60,000 nt of DNA from Antedon mediterranea (Eukaryota; Echinodermata; Crinoidea; Comatulida; Antedonidae): assembly GCF_964355755.1 (NCBI RefSeq), contig NC_092673.1, positions 30,511,001 through 30,571,000 of the forward strand, given 5' to 3'. Every line of letters begins with the position of its first letter. The stretch's first letter is position 1. Shown piece after piece: positions 1-14,400 of this stretch. Under the pieces are notes generated by a model. The model was not told where the DNA came from and ran no database searches. It saw only the letters and a list, made by a program, of their open reading frames with translations. The translations under genes were made by a program, and so were the position numbers.

Positions 1-1990
1 GATGAGACAAGAGGCTAATGGGACGGTAGTTTTGAACATCTGCTTTGTCCCCTTTCTTGAACAAAAGAATGATCTTGGCTTCTTTCCATGCTCTTGGTAT
101 CTTCTGTATCACTAAGATTTGGTTGAAAAGTTTTATTAGCTGTTGGATTATCTCCTCCCCTCCTTGCTTGATGATGTCGCTTGTAAGTTCATCGTTTCCT
201 GGTGCTTTATCATCCTTCATGCTCTTTAATGCTTCCTCCACTTCTTTTTCCAGTATCGGTGGTATATCTGTATTTCTTGATGAAATGTTTATATGTTCAG
301 ACTGTTGGGTTGATGATTTGTAGAGATCTTGGTAGAAATCTGCACAAATATCTAGCAGTTCAGATCTCTTTGAGGTTTCAGTTCCATCTTTTTTCTTTAG
401 TTTACTCATTCTAGATTTTTTGCATTGCTTTTTTTGTATTGTCTTTGGCCCCCTTCCTCTTTCCAGTGATTCTAAGATGAATTTAGCAGTTCTCCGCCTC
501 TTTCTTTGTCTGCGCTTCTTCTTCACTGTTTTCACTACTTCAGCATATTCCACCTTTTCATGTACAGACATTGTTTCTTTTAATCTAAGTTCTTTCCTTC
601 TTTGATCTAACTCCTCTATTTCTTTATCCTCCTCCGATCTTTGGACCTTTATTTTTTCTGCTGGAGCTACAGCTCTGGCTTCTTCTAACATAATGGTTGT
701 CACCATATTACATTGCTCATCAATATCCGACTCTTCCAACTCCAACCCTGCGAAGCGGTTTTTTATTTTTAGTTGAAATTCCTCTCTATTCTCTTTCAAC
801 TTCATGATGTTAATTCTTCTCTTCTTTTTATTTTGGATAAACTTCAGCCTGGCTAGTCTTTTGTTGATTTTGAGAGTTGTCCTGACCATTCTATGGTCAC
901 TTGCAATATCTACACTGGTTATTACTTCACAATTCTGAATTATTCCCCGCTGGTTGCTTAGTATGTAGTCAATCTGGGTTTTGTGGTTTCTGTTGGGACT
1001 CTCCTAAGTCCAGTACCTAGTTTTGTGTTTTTTGAAATACGTATTTGCCACATTTACGTTGTGTTCCATTGCAAATTCTACCATTCTAACTCCTCTCTTG
1101 TTCCTTTCTCCTAATCCAAATGTTCCCATTATGTTTTCTTCCCCCTCTTCTCTTTGTCCAATTTTAGCGTTGAAGTCCCCCATTAGTATTGTATATGTAC
1201 TTGGAAAATCTGTCATGATCTTGTTGATGTCTTCATACAATTCCTCTACCACTGCATCATCATAATCACTTGTGGGAGCATAAACTTGTATGATGCACAT
1301 TTCAGTTTTTCCTGTTAGTTGTACCATCATGTATGCTACCCTATTAGAGACACTTTTTACTTCTTTGACATAGTCCTTAAATTTCGTATGAATCAGGAAT
1401 CCAATTCCTTTTGCATTTTTGTCCTGTTCTGTTTTGCCCCTGTTGTAAAGCCATACACCTCCCTCAAGTTCAGTTAATCCTTCACCATGTATCTTGGTTT
1501 CTGCTAGCCCAATAACATCCCATTTGAATCCATCTAGTTCCTCTAATAGGCTTTCGATATTTTCCTTGTTTCTCAAAGTTCTGACATTATAAGTGCATAT
1601 ATTGATTTCAGTTTTCCCGTTGTGACCAGATTTATTACATTCATCCATTTTACAGCTTCCCGAAGGCTTTGACTGCAAAACATCATACGAAGAAGAAGCT
1701 CCTTCAATGCTTTTACTGGTCGAATTGCAACTAATGTTGCGCCCGTTATGGCCATGGGCTCTACGGCCTCCTATATAAACTTTCTCCATTTTGTTATGTG
1801 GGTTTTTTGCCATATACTGACGCGCTGGCAGAGCGTGTTGTCAGTAGGAGTAGCGACTACTAATCAAGATAGGGTGGAATAGTAGTAGTCCTTCCACCGG
1901 TGCTCGACGCTGGCTGTACCGTCTACGGCATTACGGTAGCAATTTGAAGATCTTAGTCAAAATTGGCCAGACTACATCATGTCAAATTAG
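1..1990 (-). mobile_element. APE-type non-LTR retrotransposon (RTE/CFDP2-like), 5' part
   Basis: The frame from 1813 down to 1006 encodes an apurinic-type endonuclease: 'ICTYNVRTLRN' near residue 70, 'GLAETK', 'IQVYAPTSD' and 'ILMGDFNAKIG'. It ends at a TAG (1004-1006) placed where such elements have a Trp ('RYWT-stop-ESPNRNHKTQIDYIL'). Past that stop the same frame has no further stop codon down to base 1. It reads through the linker into the start of the reverse transcriptase ('AWKEAKIILLFKKGD', 'NYRPISLLS'). The rest of the RT lies off the left edge. The ORF starts at 1813; 1814-1990 is probably 5' UTR. The style resembles RTE-like or 'craniofacial development protein 2-like' elements; the clade is inferred. 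It sits in the intron after the last visible C3 exon, in the gene's own orientation. Confidence 0.85.
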
Positions 1991-2070
1991 CGCCCCCTGG
2001 GGTTTGTCAATGACCCTTGTATACCATTTCAGTTTATTGATAATAATATTAAAGAAAATAGAATAGTTAC

Positions 2071-4189
2071 CTGCGGCGCAGACACAAACATCGCCCTCAC
2101 AAGCTTGTCTCAATTCAGTTTGATCGTCATGTGGGTTGTAAAATGCAGTACATCTTTTCTCTGGAAAAATAATAATATTTATTTCCTATAGCATATATTT
2201 AATTTTTATGAGATATGAAATGAACATTAGTTATCGAAATCATCTTACCTGGAAAGTAGTAATCGAAAACTGTGACACTAGCTGCCTGGACATTCGCCAT
2301 TTGAAACGTCTGCTCAACATTAAATGGTAATGTTGTTAGTTCTGACGTCAACTGAAATTTTAAAAAGGACAACAATCAATACTTAATTACCAAGTTCTAA
2401 AGTTCATGCATGAATTTGTTTAAATGTACCTAAATAAAAAATGTGTAAATTACAGAAATCACGTCGAAAAATATAAATTTCTTTTTACGTTAAAGTACAG
2501 CATTTTTTCAGAGTATAGAGGCAGTTCAAGATAACATTCACCATATCTGGTGACTCCTCAGTAAACAAACAAAAATTAAAGTTTATCAAAAAACGATATG
2601 TAACAAATTATACATTATGATGTCCTGAAATTGAAATGAAAATAACTTAATCTGAAGCTCTGTCTACACTCTATCAAACTTTATATACCAACAGCTGTGA
2701 TGTGCCCATTATATGGACATGATTATGTCATATCGATTCCTCATTTTGGCACTTTTTTGACCAACTAGTGTAGATTAAAAAAGACACAAACACACACACA
2801 AAAAAAACTTACAGTTTCTAGATACAACGTAACCTTCCTGTCAGAAGTTTCATAGCGTTCGACGGGATACTCGACAGATGCAACAAGCTAAATAACAAAT
2901 GAAAAATCATTATAGTTGTAGTACTCCAAGTAACCACTATGACTAGTAGGCCTACTCAATTGTTAACAAACTATATAATAGTTGATTGCAAATAGCTTAA
3001 TTTCGTGAGTAACGTCTTGATGGGAAGGGTTTGGGAGCAATAGCGCCACCGTATAATAACAACTTTACTGGTGGTGGCGATATTGCTCCCAATTCCTTCC
3101 CATCATGCATCGCTCACGCTATTCGCCATATTTAGTCAAAATCGTTCTAATTGTTTTTGTTTTTAAAGTTTATTTTAGTTTAGCAGCTTAGGTGTGCTGG
3201 ATTTATTTACTATTTCTATGAAATTGTGACTCGAAAATGTTAGGGTGGAATGGGCTAATATTTATTTTATTTATTACTACAAAGTGCCCATACTAAGCTT
3301 TAACAGGCACAGGTATGACAAGAAATTGGTCATGTAAGTCGTGTCGTGTAAAATAATTCAATTCAGTATAATATATTCACACTTTGACAACAAGAATACT
3401 ACAAAATGAGTGTCAATATGTATTAAAACAGATGAAACATGATGACAATTCTTACATTATCTAATGTGCTTTGCACTGGAGTAAAGCCAGTAAACAAACC
3501 AACTTCAACAATCGCCATATCTGTTTCTCCATTTACTTCTAATTGATACCTAAAATAACAAATATTAGTGAAGTAAAACAATAAGATTAATATAAAACAG
3601 AATGAAGGAATAGTAAGTTTTGAGTAAAACAAATAATTCTTAAATATTTTGTATAGCTACCATAATTTTAAATTGTTAAAAATAACACACTTACTTAACG
3701 GTAATATCCATTCTATATATTTTTTTCTCAGCTTCTGCTTCAGCGTCTAATTCTATCATTTGGGCAAAAATAAAAAAGGCACATTCTTCTCCTGGTGTAT
3801 CAGCTGGAGTGTTGTAAATAACCTCAACCTAAAAAAAACAAACGAAAACAAATCAGATCTCCATAATTTGTATAGCAAACCGATAAGATGTTTTATGTAT
3901 GTTGATGCAGGAAATCAAATATAATAGTTACTTTTGTTACTAAGGTCCACACGATCAAAGTTGACTTATCAGGATGCCTTTTTATTGTAGTAGTGTATGT
4001 CTTATTTACTTATAATAATTTATTACAGACACTCGTTACAAAGTATACTTGTTGCAAGTTTCAGAAGTTTTAAACCACTTTTCCTGCCCTAGGCCTACTT
4101 TTCAAAACCCTGTTGAAAAGATACATTACCTCAGCCTGTGCAACGCCTTCTCCTGAACATTCTATAACAAGTAATCCATCTGTGGGACA
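2071..4189 (-). CDS. C3: C3 exons 27-32: CUB end and MG8
   Basis: Residues about 1344-1528. Exon 29 has 'MAIVEVGLFTGFTPVQSTLDN', matching the conserved 'ML.I.MLTGF.P' strand of MG8. Exon 30 has 'RKVTLYLET' and exon 31 'QAASVTVFDYYFP'. Exon 32 reads 'CTAFYNP', 'ACEGDVCVCAAG', the Cys-rich anchor just before C345C. The following exon is not between 2070 and base 1: that stretch is a retrotransposon. The gene therefore continues beyond the left edge. A sibling copy at 24505-24603 shows what the next exon should look like. Confidence 0.9.
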
Positions 4190-7100
4190 CTAAAAACAAC
4201 ATGATTTACAACATGATTACTATACCGGAATATTACCAAAAAAACTTTTAGTCCCTTTTCAAAGACTTACTGTAATTCGTTCTTTTTATGAATGTAAATT
4301 AATTCGAATCGATTATGTTGAGTGTGTTTAACTCACTTCTCTTCTCTGCGATAATGTAGCTGTGGTGTCGGTGATTTCTACAATCTCCTCGTAATTGTTG
4401 GTTGATGTAGAAGACAATTCACATCTCATATTAACAGACGTAGTTGAGGTTTCGCTTGAATATGTTGCTAGAGCTTCAAAGGCAATTGCAGTGTCCTATA
4501 TTTTAAACAAATCGTTCATATTAATGGCACGAAAAAAATAACATATCATTTATTTATTATATATTATATTTAAGATGCATTATCCAATATTAAGTATAGT
4601 AATAATAATAATTAATTAATAATATAAATAATAATTGTTGTCGAAATATTTGATCTTATGAAAAAGGTAAGCCTATGTATTTCTCGCAGCATCATATTCA
4701 TGTTGTACTCTTTCTATTGTACTTTCATTAAATAAGATTGACGTTTATATAGTAGGTTGTATTACGTTGAAAAAAAAGAACACCAAATGTCTGTTTCCAT
4801 TTTCATTAAATAAGAAATGCTAAGCAAAATAATACTAACAGAGGTTGAACTGAACCCGCGTTTGAAGTCTCTGTGTTCCGTCAGCCAATTCACCATACCG
4901 TTTGCATACGTAATCTCATTTCTGTAGACAGCAGTCAATAGCGCATAACTTGTTGCTTCGACCGTCAGTGCCTTTGAGTTCATGGTAAAGTGACGTAGGC
5001 CCTTAACTATATCAAAGGAGGCGTCTTCTTTCACTTTGGCCCATACTTCATCTTTAATTATACTGTTTACCACATTCAATGCGTATGCTACAACTGTACG
5101 ATGGTAAACTGTTTCTAAAGTATTGAAATTAGCCTCGAGGTACGCAATAGCTTTTCCGAGTTTGTCGGCATAATTCTGTAAATAACAAAAACATACTTTT
5201 AAACATTCTTGGCTCAATCTTAGTGGTTCTAGTATGATGTCAAATTGAACTATCGTTCCGTAGCAACATTACATTAATTTAGGTTCATACTTACCAAGTT
5301 ACAGGCCACAGGCTGTTCTAAGTTTCCAGGATTGTATTTTGCCAAAGTTGTAACAACAAATGCATTCATCATCATGTCGCCACTGATTCCACCCTAGAAA
5401 TGTCGTGTAAAAAGTGTTAAAGTTATTTTTACAGCGAGAAAAGAGGTAGCGTACACAAATCTTTCTACGAATGTGCACTTTATATTAGTACTAGACTATT
5501 ATTGTAGACGGTTGTGTAAAGTAAAATTTTAAAAAGAGATTAAAAGTCACTTGTACATTCTTGGTACACTTACGGCCATATCTTTGTGAACAACAGAGTT
5601 TCCTTCGTAGAATCTACCCTGACCTGCAACCCCTTCGATATCCACATATCGCGTTTCAAAAAATTTAAAAGCGTTACACAATACAGTATCGTCAACGAAT
5701 CTTCCTAGTACAAGCACGTTGTAGAACGCTTTAACCGTGTAAGCCGTCAGCCTATTACAAACATGAGAATGTATTCATATCATTTTAGATTTGGTCAAAT
5801 GAAAATATATGATCCTACTGTTTGCGTTAAATATAACGAATATTTTTTAGCAATTATTAAAACAAAAGCATAATTGCAGAAATGTACCATTCTAACAGTT
5901 ATTTGTTGACGTCCCTTAAAAAAGCGAGATATCAACTGTCTATATCTTAATAGGCAACTAAAACATTTCTTTTTAAACAAAGTGACGCAACGTATTTATT
6001 TACAAGTCATTTCTTTTCTATATCGTGAAATAATACTGAATTATACGCACCAAGTACTGCCAGGTCGGCGATCTCCCCATGCTGAAAACGACCCGTCATC
6101 CGTTCTCTGATAGTTGATCATTCTCTGGTAACCTATTGTAAGACAGATAAACTTTAGAAAATAGACAATAGTTATGCAATGGTGTGCAGGGTAATTATAA
6201 CGAATGGACTAATACATCATAATAAATAAAAAAGGGATCAAGAATCGTGATAGGATCTGTCTTGTTTTGGGCAAGTCGTCCTGAATTGGGATGCTGGTCC
6301 AGATTAAAAAAAATCGAATAGAATCTTTCATGAATACATATAGACTCTGTGGTTAAAATGTGGAAAAGATCCGTCTTTTAGTTTTGACATCCCGTTAAAA
6401 CAAACACACCCACGCATATCTCGGACAAAAATATAACCTCATTAGGTAATTATTTAATTAATAATGATAATAATAATATACATTTGCATTATGATTGATA
6501 ATATATTATACAAAATTTTAAATATTTAATTAAACAAATATACATACTTTTGTCAACTTTGCTAAAGCCGCTTTCTTCAACCTCTGCAGTGATTTGAGCG
6601 GTTTTGTCGAGGTATAACATCGTGTAGACATTAGCAGACATAAACATCATGGTCTGTTCACCACATCCCATTGGCTTACCCAGTAATGAACCAGGGTCTA
6701 ACCCTTCAATTATTGAACTAACAGAAGGAGTCATAACATCACCTGTTATATAAAATAGATAATTGTATTTATTCCAAAAATGACTAAGACAGACACTTTT
6801 ACGCCGGGAATTAAAGGTTATGACGATATACTAACGCATATAGTACTGAAACGACACTTGTGAGATTCTTTACGTTTTGATTATATTATATACTTCAATC
6901 GGCCTCAGAAAAGTAAAAGCACTCACATTCTCACTCACTCTCACTCCTGAGTGCATGGTGTTTCGAAAAAAAATATTATAAAACTTACCAAAGAACGTGA
7001 TGAAACATTGTTCTGTTCCTGGAATTGCATTGAAGTCAACAATTGCTATATCAACAGTGTCCCTCTGTAAACTATTTTCATGGTCAGTGAATGCTGTAAC

Positions 7101-10100
7101 AAATATATTCATTACTTATTATTATTATTAGTGTCAAGTTAATTTACTCATGTGTCAACCTTATGAACCATTGCAACTAGTAGTACTGATCAACAATTTT
7201 ATCAAAATGTTTCAACGACAAAACATGGATTTGAAAACAATGCATTCCGATACTGTACGTCTACTAACTTTCTGGCTTAAATGGAAATTCGTTATCCAAC
7301 GGTTGATCAGGCTCTTGAACTTCTCCTTCTTCAGCTTCACTTGCACGTGACCCAGTAGGATCGATCAACAATACTTTAGAATGGTACCTTTCAACTCCTT
7401 CAGGCTAATATTAAATATACAATTATATAAAAAAAAAAGGTGTATCCATTTTCAAAGAAAATATTTTGTTAGAGAAATGCACATTACACATTTTAACACT
7501 GTAAAATAGATTTTAAAAAAGAAAACGATATGGCCTCCAATCAGATGATGACGCTAGTTACTATTCGTTATGCGTGATTAAATAATAAATGATGACGTAA
7601 TGCACAATATTGTACAACACGTTGTTCACTTTCGATGTGTTTTCGACGTTCATTGTTACTATCGTGAATTGTAACAGGCCACATTTTAATGAATTAACTT
7701 GATTGAACGGTATAAAAACTATTACTACACAAATACATTGAATTAAGCAAACTTACCACAACCAATATTTGTTTTCTAATTCCGTCATTTCCAGAAGTAG
7801 TGAATGCTTTGACCTCAATTTGAGGATTACCGACGTTAAAGGGGATAATATTAAAGTATGTTGTCCGTGCATCGTTCTTTGGTACAGTCAACTGGTGCTT
7901 AGGTCCCTTAATTCCAGGGAGACTTTCTGAACAAACGCCGTCTACACCATACAAATACATGTTTCCCTTCAAAGAATAAATGAATATAAAAATTAACGTA
8001 ATTATTTTTTAATGAAAAAGACAGATAATCATATGGTTTAGTAGAATTTTAATGTATGACATACTGCAATACAACTCGTCGGTTATGGCAATCACCAACT
8101 TAATAATTGATATAGACCTAGCTCTATAATAGATCATAGAGTGAAGATTGGCTATTATAAGGTAAATTAAACGTTGTTAAATACTAACGGTGACTTCTCT
8201 ACTTCCATAATTAAAAAGCGTAGCTTGGATTTGTGTCTGTTCGCCTCTGACCATTGAGTACGGCATCTTCAGCTGTATAAATACATCTTTTGAAACCTCT
8301 ATCTCTTTTTCTTCTGCTACACACATTCCCATTGCAGCGGAAACTGATGAAGCCTGTACAATCCAGTTAGTGATACTGTCCGGCACGGAGAAGTCAATGA
8401 CTATCTGTCTGCTATCACTAGATATAAAATAAATCATAATTATGGTTATGTTTTGACAACGTCTTCCACAGTAGATATTGTTTTTCCCTGATAACATGCT
8501 ACTCCTCTGAGCCGGTCGAAGTCACGCGGTGGATTGCAAATTCCGATGAATTTGATACACCATGTGTATCGATGCGTTGAGGTCTAGTTGAATATTTTCA
8601 GTACTTACGGAATCTCATACTCTTCAAAAATCCAAGTTTCTGGGAAATTACTTCTGACGTTGACAGTTGATTCGTCCTCATCTATGTCAATATCTAAATT
8701 TGTATTTCTACCGGCAACCACATTGCGTTCTTCTTCCTTTTGTTCACAACAGAAAAAGAAAGCTGCAACCACTTCACCCAACAAGGCAGGATCTGGTGGA
8801 CTGCCATAATCCTCTGGAAGGTCGATGTTTTTTCTTCTTGCGAATTTCTTGATTCGATCTACACATGTTTTTCCTGGGATGTGGAGGAAGCCACTTTCAC
8901 AAGCGGAGCACACATCAACGTCATATTCGAACTCTTTGTAACATTTCTGATTTTCTAATAAAATATTAATATGAAAATGATAGATTGAATGATAACATGC
9001 AGTACTCTGTAAGGTAGGTAGACTAAATTTAGTAGTAACTAAGCGGAACCAATATTTTGAAATTAAGTGCTGATATCCCTTTTTTCCACTGGTGGCAATT
9101 TTCAAAATGTCTGAAGGAGGGTGTAGGGGGTCGAAGGAAGAGAGCTATTGTAACGTTCATTGGCGTAACGCATAGAACACGAGTCTCCTGTTTTGGGACG
9201 CAGAGGCCCAATACTAGAGGGTTTTGACGTTTTCAACCTTTTTCGACACATTTGAATGCCTGTTTTCTTCCTCTAGACCCTGCTCAGGGGCCTCATAAGC
9301 GCAGGGGCCTCTGGGTTTAGCCAATGTAGTAATGTTGCATATGCATTGTATGCATTCATTATGTTACTTTACTAGCACTGGTTTGTCTATCTATTTATGT
9401 GGGCTAACTAAAACTTTTTTTTGTAACTAAAAGAAAGCTGGACAAAGTCAGCTAAAACCAAAGCCGACTTGGCGGCTCACATACTTTGTCATTGATAATG
9501 AAAAATATTATATTAATGATAATGTTGAGGAAATGTACAAAATAGTTTCTATCTCACCTGAAACAGCACGCCTTCTTCTATTGTCTGATTCTGTTGGACA
9601 TCCATACCCTAATATAAAATAAATTCTATGTTATATTTAATTTATTTAGACTTTTAAAATACAGTTTGTTTGGCCAGCATACCGACCCTTTCTTTTTACC
9701 CTACTACCAATATATTTTCCATTTAGAAACACAATAATTCAAAAGTTTTAATTGTTTTTTTTCAACTTTTAAGGAAGTTATTCCACTGTAGTACAGTAAT
9801 TTAAATGTGTTTAGTCTTTAACCGGTTTATACAATTATGTTTATTTTTGGTTAATTATGCATTGTAGGCCTATTATATATAAAATTATACGTTTTTGAGA
9901 AAAAAAATGTAGTTTGTGCAATAACTGCAGTAAACTAATTTTAAAACGATCCCGTAATATGCCTACAGAAATAATTTTAATTGTATTTCACATACCTTGG
10001 CGAACACTGGTTTTACCAAAATTTGCGCTTGTTAGTGCTACCAGTCCAGCATTCTCAAATATTTCTTTACTATTTCCACCGCCGCCTGGTCCACATCCAA

Positions 10101-11392
10101 GATCAAGAGTCTCCATTCTTTGGAACATCTGAAATTGACAAAATTTCAACAGTTGTAATTGAAGTTATTTTCAATTAAATCAAGAGAGAAGATAAAAAAT
10201 AGAAAAAGAAAATTCTCGAAACCGTTTGAGATAATTTATATAATACTTAATAAGGTGTCTCTTTCGATAACAATGATTGATTAACAAATAACTTTCGATA
10301 GATGAATCATCAATAATATAAAAAAAACACAGTAGGGAACTAGGAAACTTTTGTTTGCAAACTCGAGCAAGTTTTCAGAAGTTTTCCAGGGTGTAGACCA
10401 GTTGAAAAATGTAGGTAAATTGCAACCATTATTTTGCAAAAGTTAGGCAATGCACCTAATTAGTTTTCTGATGTTTGTGAACTTGGTGAATTAAATAACA
10501 GTCTGTAGTGATGTGATCATGCAGGTGGATACAATAACAATACTGGTTGCTAGTGTAGATTAAAGAACTTAAGCTCTGTCTACACTATCAAACTTTATGT
10601 GACAAACGAATGTGATGTGCCCATTATTATATAAACATGATGAAGTTATATCACTACTAATAGTGTAGACAAAGCTTTTGATGACAAATTCCACGTTTAG
10701 TAATGTATATTGAAGGATAAATATGTAAAAGACTTCTACTATTATTATACATGAAGGCAAACACAAAATTAAGTAAAGAACAATAGGATGAACAAATGAT
10801 CCCAAACCTTCTTTTTCGTCAGACGATGGAAATCTTTGAGAAAGTAGACGGCTTCATCAACAGCAAGCAATCCTACTCGACTCTGAGGTTCAGCAATGAT
10901 TGTAAACTGAACAACATCACCGGGTGAACGAGTAGCATCGTCTGGTCTCACAATTAGCTGCAATATAAATAAAGTATAAATATAAAGTTGTAATTATGAA
11001 GATTCCTAATCAACAATAATTTCTCCGTACCAATAAATTATTTATATACAAACAATTTCAATAGAATCAGCGAATATTTAGTGTTTAATCGATTACCTAT
11101 AGAAACGCAGTCATTCAATTTTATTTACCGTTTTGCTACATATTTAGTTTATTTTTGATCATTTTCGCTAAATTACCTGAGATTGGCATTCATCAACGAT
11201 ATCCAATAAAATGGAGTCTGCGACAATTTCGTTGCCAACAAATGAAAATATAACAAGTCTTGCACTTGGAGCCATGTCTTTTGTTATACCAATTCGGATT
11301 GTCTTCTGAGCTCCAAGATTAGAATTTAAGTCTGTGTAAGTTTGCACGATTTTTCCGCGTACTATAACCTGCAAATAAATTAAATAAGATTA

Positions 11393-11428
<36 letters not shown>

Positions 11429-14400
11429 TAAAAGTATACACTACAAACAATACAAATAGATAGAAACAATATTAAACCGTATTTAAAATAACTTACGAAA
11501 TAGCTAATACCAAATACATCAACAGTTCCAGACTTCACTACTTCTGCTTCGTAATTTTCTACAACCTAATGAAAAGGAAACAAATTGACGAAATTACGAA
11601 ATAATTACTTGCAGGCAGGTGGAGCACAGGAAGGCAGTTTGAATTCATTCATTTTTACTCTAGTAGCTTAATTATTATCTCTATTGTTTACCTGTATTTC
11701 ACCAGCAGGTACACGAATTTGCAAATACGCACCACTTGGACTGTCGATGGGATAGACTGTAAATGTGTAGAAACCGTTGGCGTCAGTCGGATAATTATTA
11801 TCCAAAGTTTTGATCTGAAAAGCAATCACGAATTAATCTTTAATTTTGTATTTTCTCAACATGTAAATAAGGTGACCTTTCCTGTTCGCTCGCATCGGAG
11901 CTAATATCTAGGGGTCCTCTTCATCCAATTAAAATTGCAATACAAATTTGTGCCTCAACCCCGGTTCACAACGTTAAAAACATTTGTGTATTAAACATCG
12001 TAAAGTATTTACGTTTTTTTTTTAAATTGTAAAACTCAAGAGAAGAGAGTCATATAAAGTGAATAGAGAGTGATCTAGTAACTCCACAATGGTTCTGTAC
12101 ATTCCTAACCACCCTTTCTGAACGCCTGTGACTAATAGTGTCAAGCTCTCTCTGAATACTCACTGTAACTTCAATTCTTTCAGTGTTCTGGTTAACGTCC
12201 AGTCTGAAGTCGACTTGACCAAGGCCATTACTACTTCTTTCCAACTCAAAATCTGCAGTGCCAGTAAGCGGAGTGGCTACTCCTTCTGGGTTATAGCCAA
12301 GCCCTTCTATCAATGTCGGTACATTGACACCAGGGGTGCCATCAGAATGGAATATGTCAATCTGAATAAGAAAGAACAAATGCAATGGATAAGAAGCCAG
12401 TGGTCCGATGCTACCTTCTGAGGGATTACGGCTGAACGCCTCTAAATCGGAATCTCGTCTCTCGTGTGCGACGATAATTTCGGTGCCATGCAAGCGGGAG
12501 GAACAGAATAGAACAGGGAAGGACCGAATCCCACCAAAAAAACCTTTATACAAACAGTGCGCGGCTTATGTAAACTACCCTTATGTATCTAAATACTTAT
12601 ATTCTTAGGTTTATATTTTAATCCTGGGCCAATTACCCCAGTGGCGGGGCCAGTATTTCTATATGTTGATGAACTATTGATAAAAAAAATCATTTAGATC
12701 ATGATATAGGAGTTCTTTATGGAAGCGAAAATTAGAAATACGCCTATTAGTAGGTAGACAAACGCATCTTTCCACCAACTTCTGAATTCAATAGTACAAA
12801 TATATGCCTATTATTACCTAGGTGCATATAGTTTATATATGGCTCGTTGAATAACTCCAATATATAAATAGCCCTACGTTGTATTACATCACTTGGGAAA
12901 CAAACAAGCTGCTTTACCTTGACGTCAAAAGTTGTGCCTTTCTTGTAATTGCTAATGGTTCTATCTCGTTTGAACGTGTACACTTGTCTCACAAATTTAG
13001 CAGCACTGATAGTCGTGTTCTCTCTATCACCAGTCGCTTGTTCTGTAACTATAGCTTCTATTTTCAACCTGGCGCCTACAAATTTAGCGAACCAGTCTGC
13101 ACCGTCAGAGTCTGCTGGCGTTACAGTAAATGTGGCTCTTCCTTGTTCATTAAGCTGATGACGGAAACAGTATTATACATGACACGATGATTCAATATGA
13201 TAAAGATAACATTAAAGTTCACCTTAATATTTAATATCTTCCGCAAAAATGAGGCATTGTGAATGTTCACAAATATTGGGAACATTATTGACAAACATAA
13301 CATAAAGAACAAAAAGGTTCCACATTATTCACAATGAAAGCAAATTACACCGATATTAACAGTCATGAGTTTGATTTAATTTGAGTTATTTTTGTATGCC
13401 TAAATGATAGACATTCAACAACTGGGGTGTTAACTTTAACAGAATCACAGCTCAATCAGATACGTCATTAGGAAGGCGCACTCTAGTTGTTTAGTTTCTC
13501 TATGGCATATGCCTATTTACCTCTTTAGCTTCAGCTGCAAATCGAGTGATTTCCTGACCGCTTTTAACAACACTCATCACTACTTGAGCTTTGCCTCTAA
13601 CTTCTTTATTGTATACATATCTGTAAGTTAAAGCCATTTGCAAAAACATAAATTTCTTTACTCTAACAAGCTACGATAATTTTAAAAAATATTTCAACTG
13701 AACTAACTAAGATTCTATCATTTGCATTGTAATTATCGAAGGCTCGTGGCGCGGCGGCTCAAGCACATTTCACTAGCGACGCAACGTAACGCAATCGACG
13801 CAACGTAAAGCTTGGTTCCCACTAGAACGTAACGCAAGGACGTAAACACAACGCAATGGTTTTAACCAATGACAAGCGAAGTTATAGACAGTTAGCAATC
13901 ACAAGCGAATAAGCCATCGCTTGTGATTGGTCAATTCACTTGCGTTGCGTTACGCCCTTGTGTTGCGTCGCTAGTGGGAACCACGCTTAAGAAAATGCCC
14001 TTCCAATAACTGTTGCGTGGTCCATTCCCACTTGTGATTACGCAATACAGCACGTTGCATCAATGTGTCGTTGCGTTGCGTTCTTGTGGGAACCACGCTT
14101 TATAATTGGAGTTTTACTGTAACACGGTATGATATTATTCACTAACTCTGGCCTACAACTTACCTAGCAGTAACTGTAGCAAAGATTGCATTGTCAGAAG
14201 GAATAATTTGACTTTGACCTTCGATGATGACTTCAAATGTTGGTAAAACTGTGAAATGAAAAATTAGTTTAAGAAATTATAAGAAAGGTTGCTGCCGCGT
14301 TACAAATAATTCAACATTGGATCTCTCTCGCAACCCAGAACGTAAGAACAACGCAATTAACCAATCAGGACGCGATGGGTCATCTAAACCTTTACTTTTG

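Noticed and set aside
1023-1265. Plus-strand ORF opposite the endonuclease
   Set aside because: Antisense shadow of the retrotransposon ORF.
8588-8852. Plus-strand ORFs opposite C3 exon 16
   Set aside because: Shadows of the exon's codon bias on the other strand. Splice sites and family match support only the minus strand.
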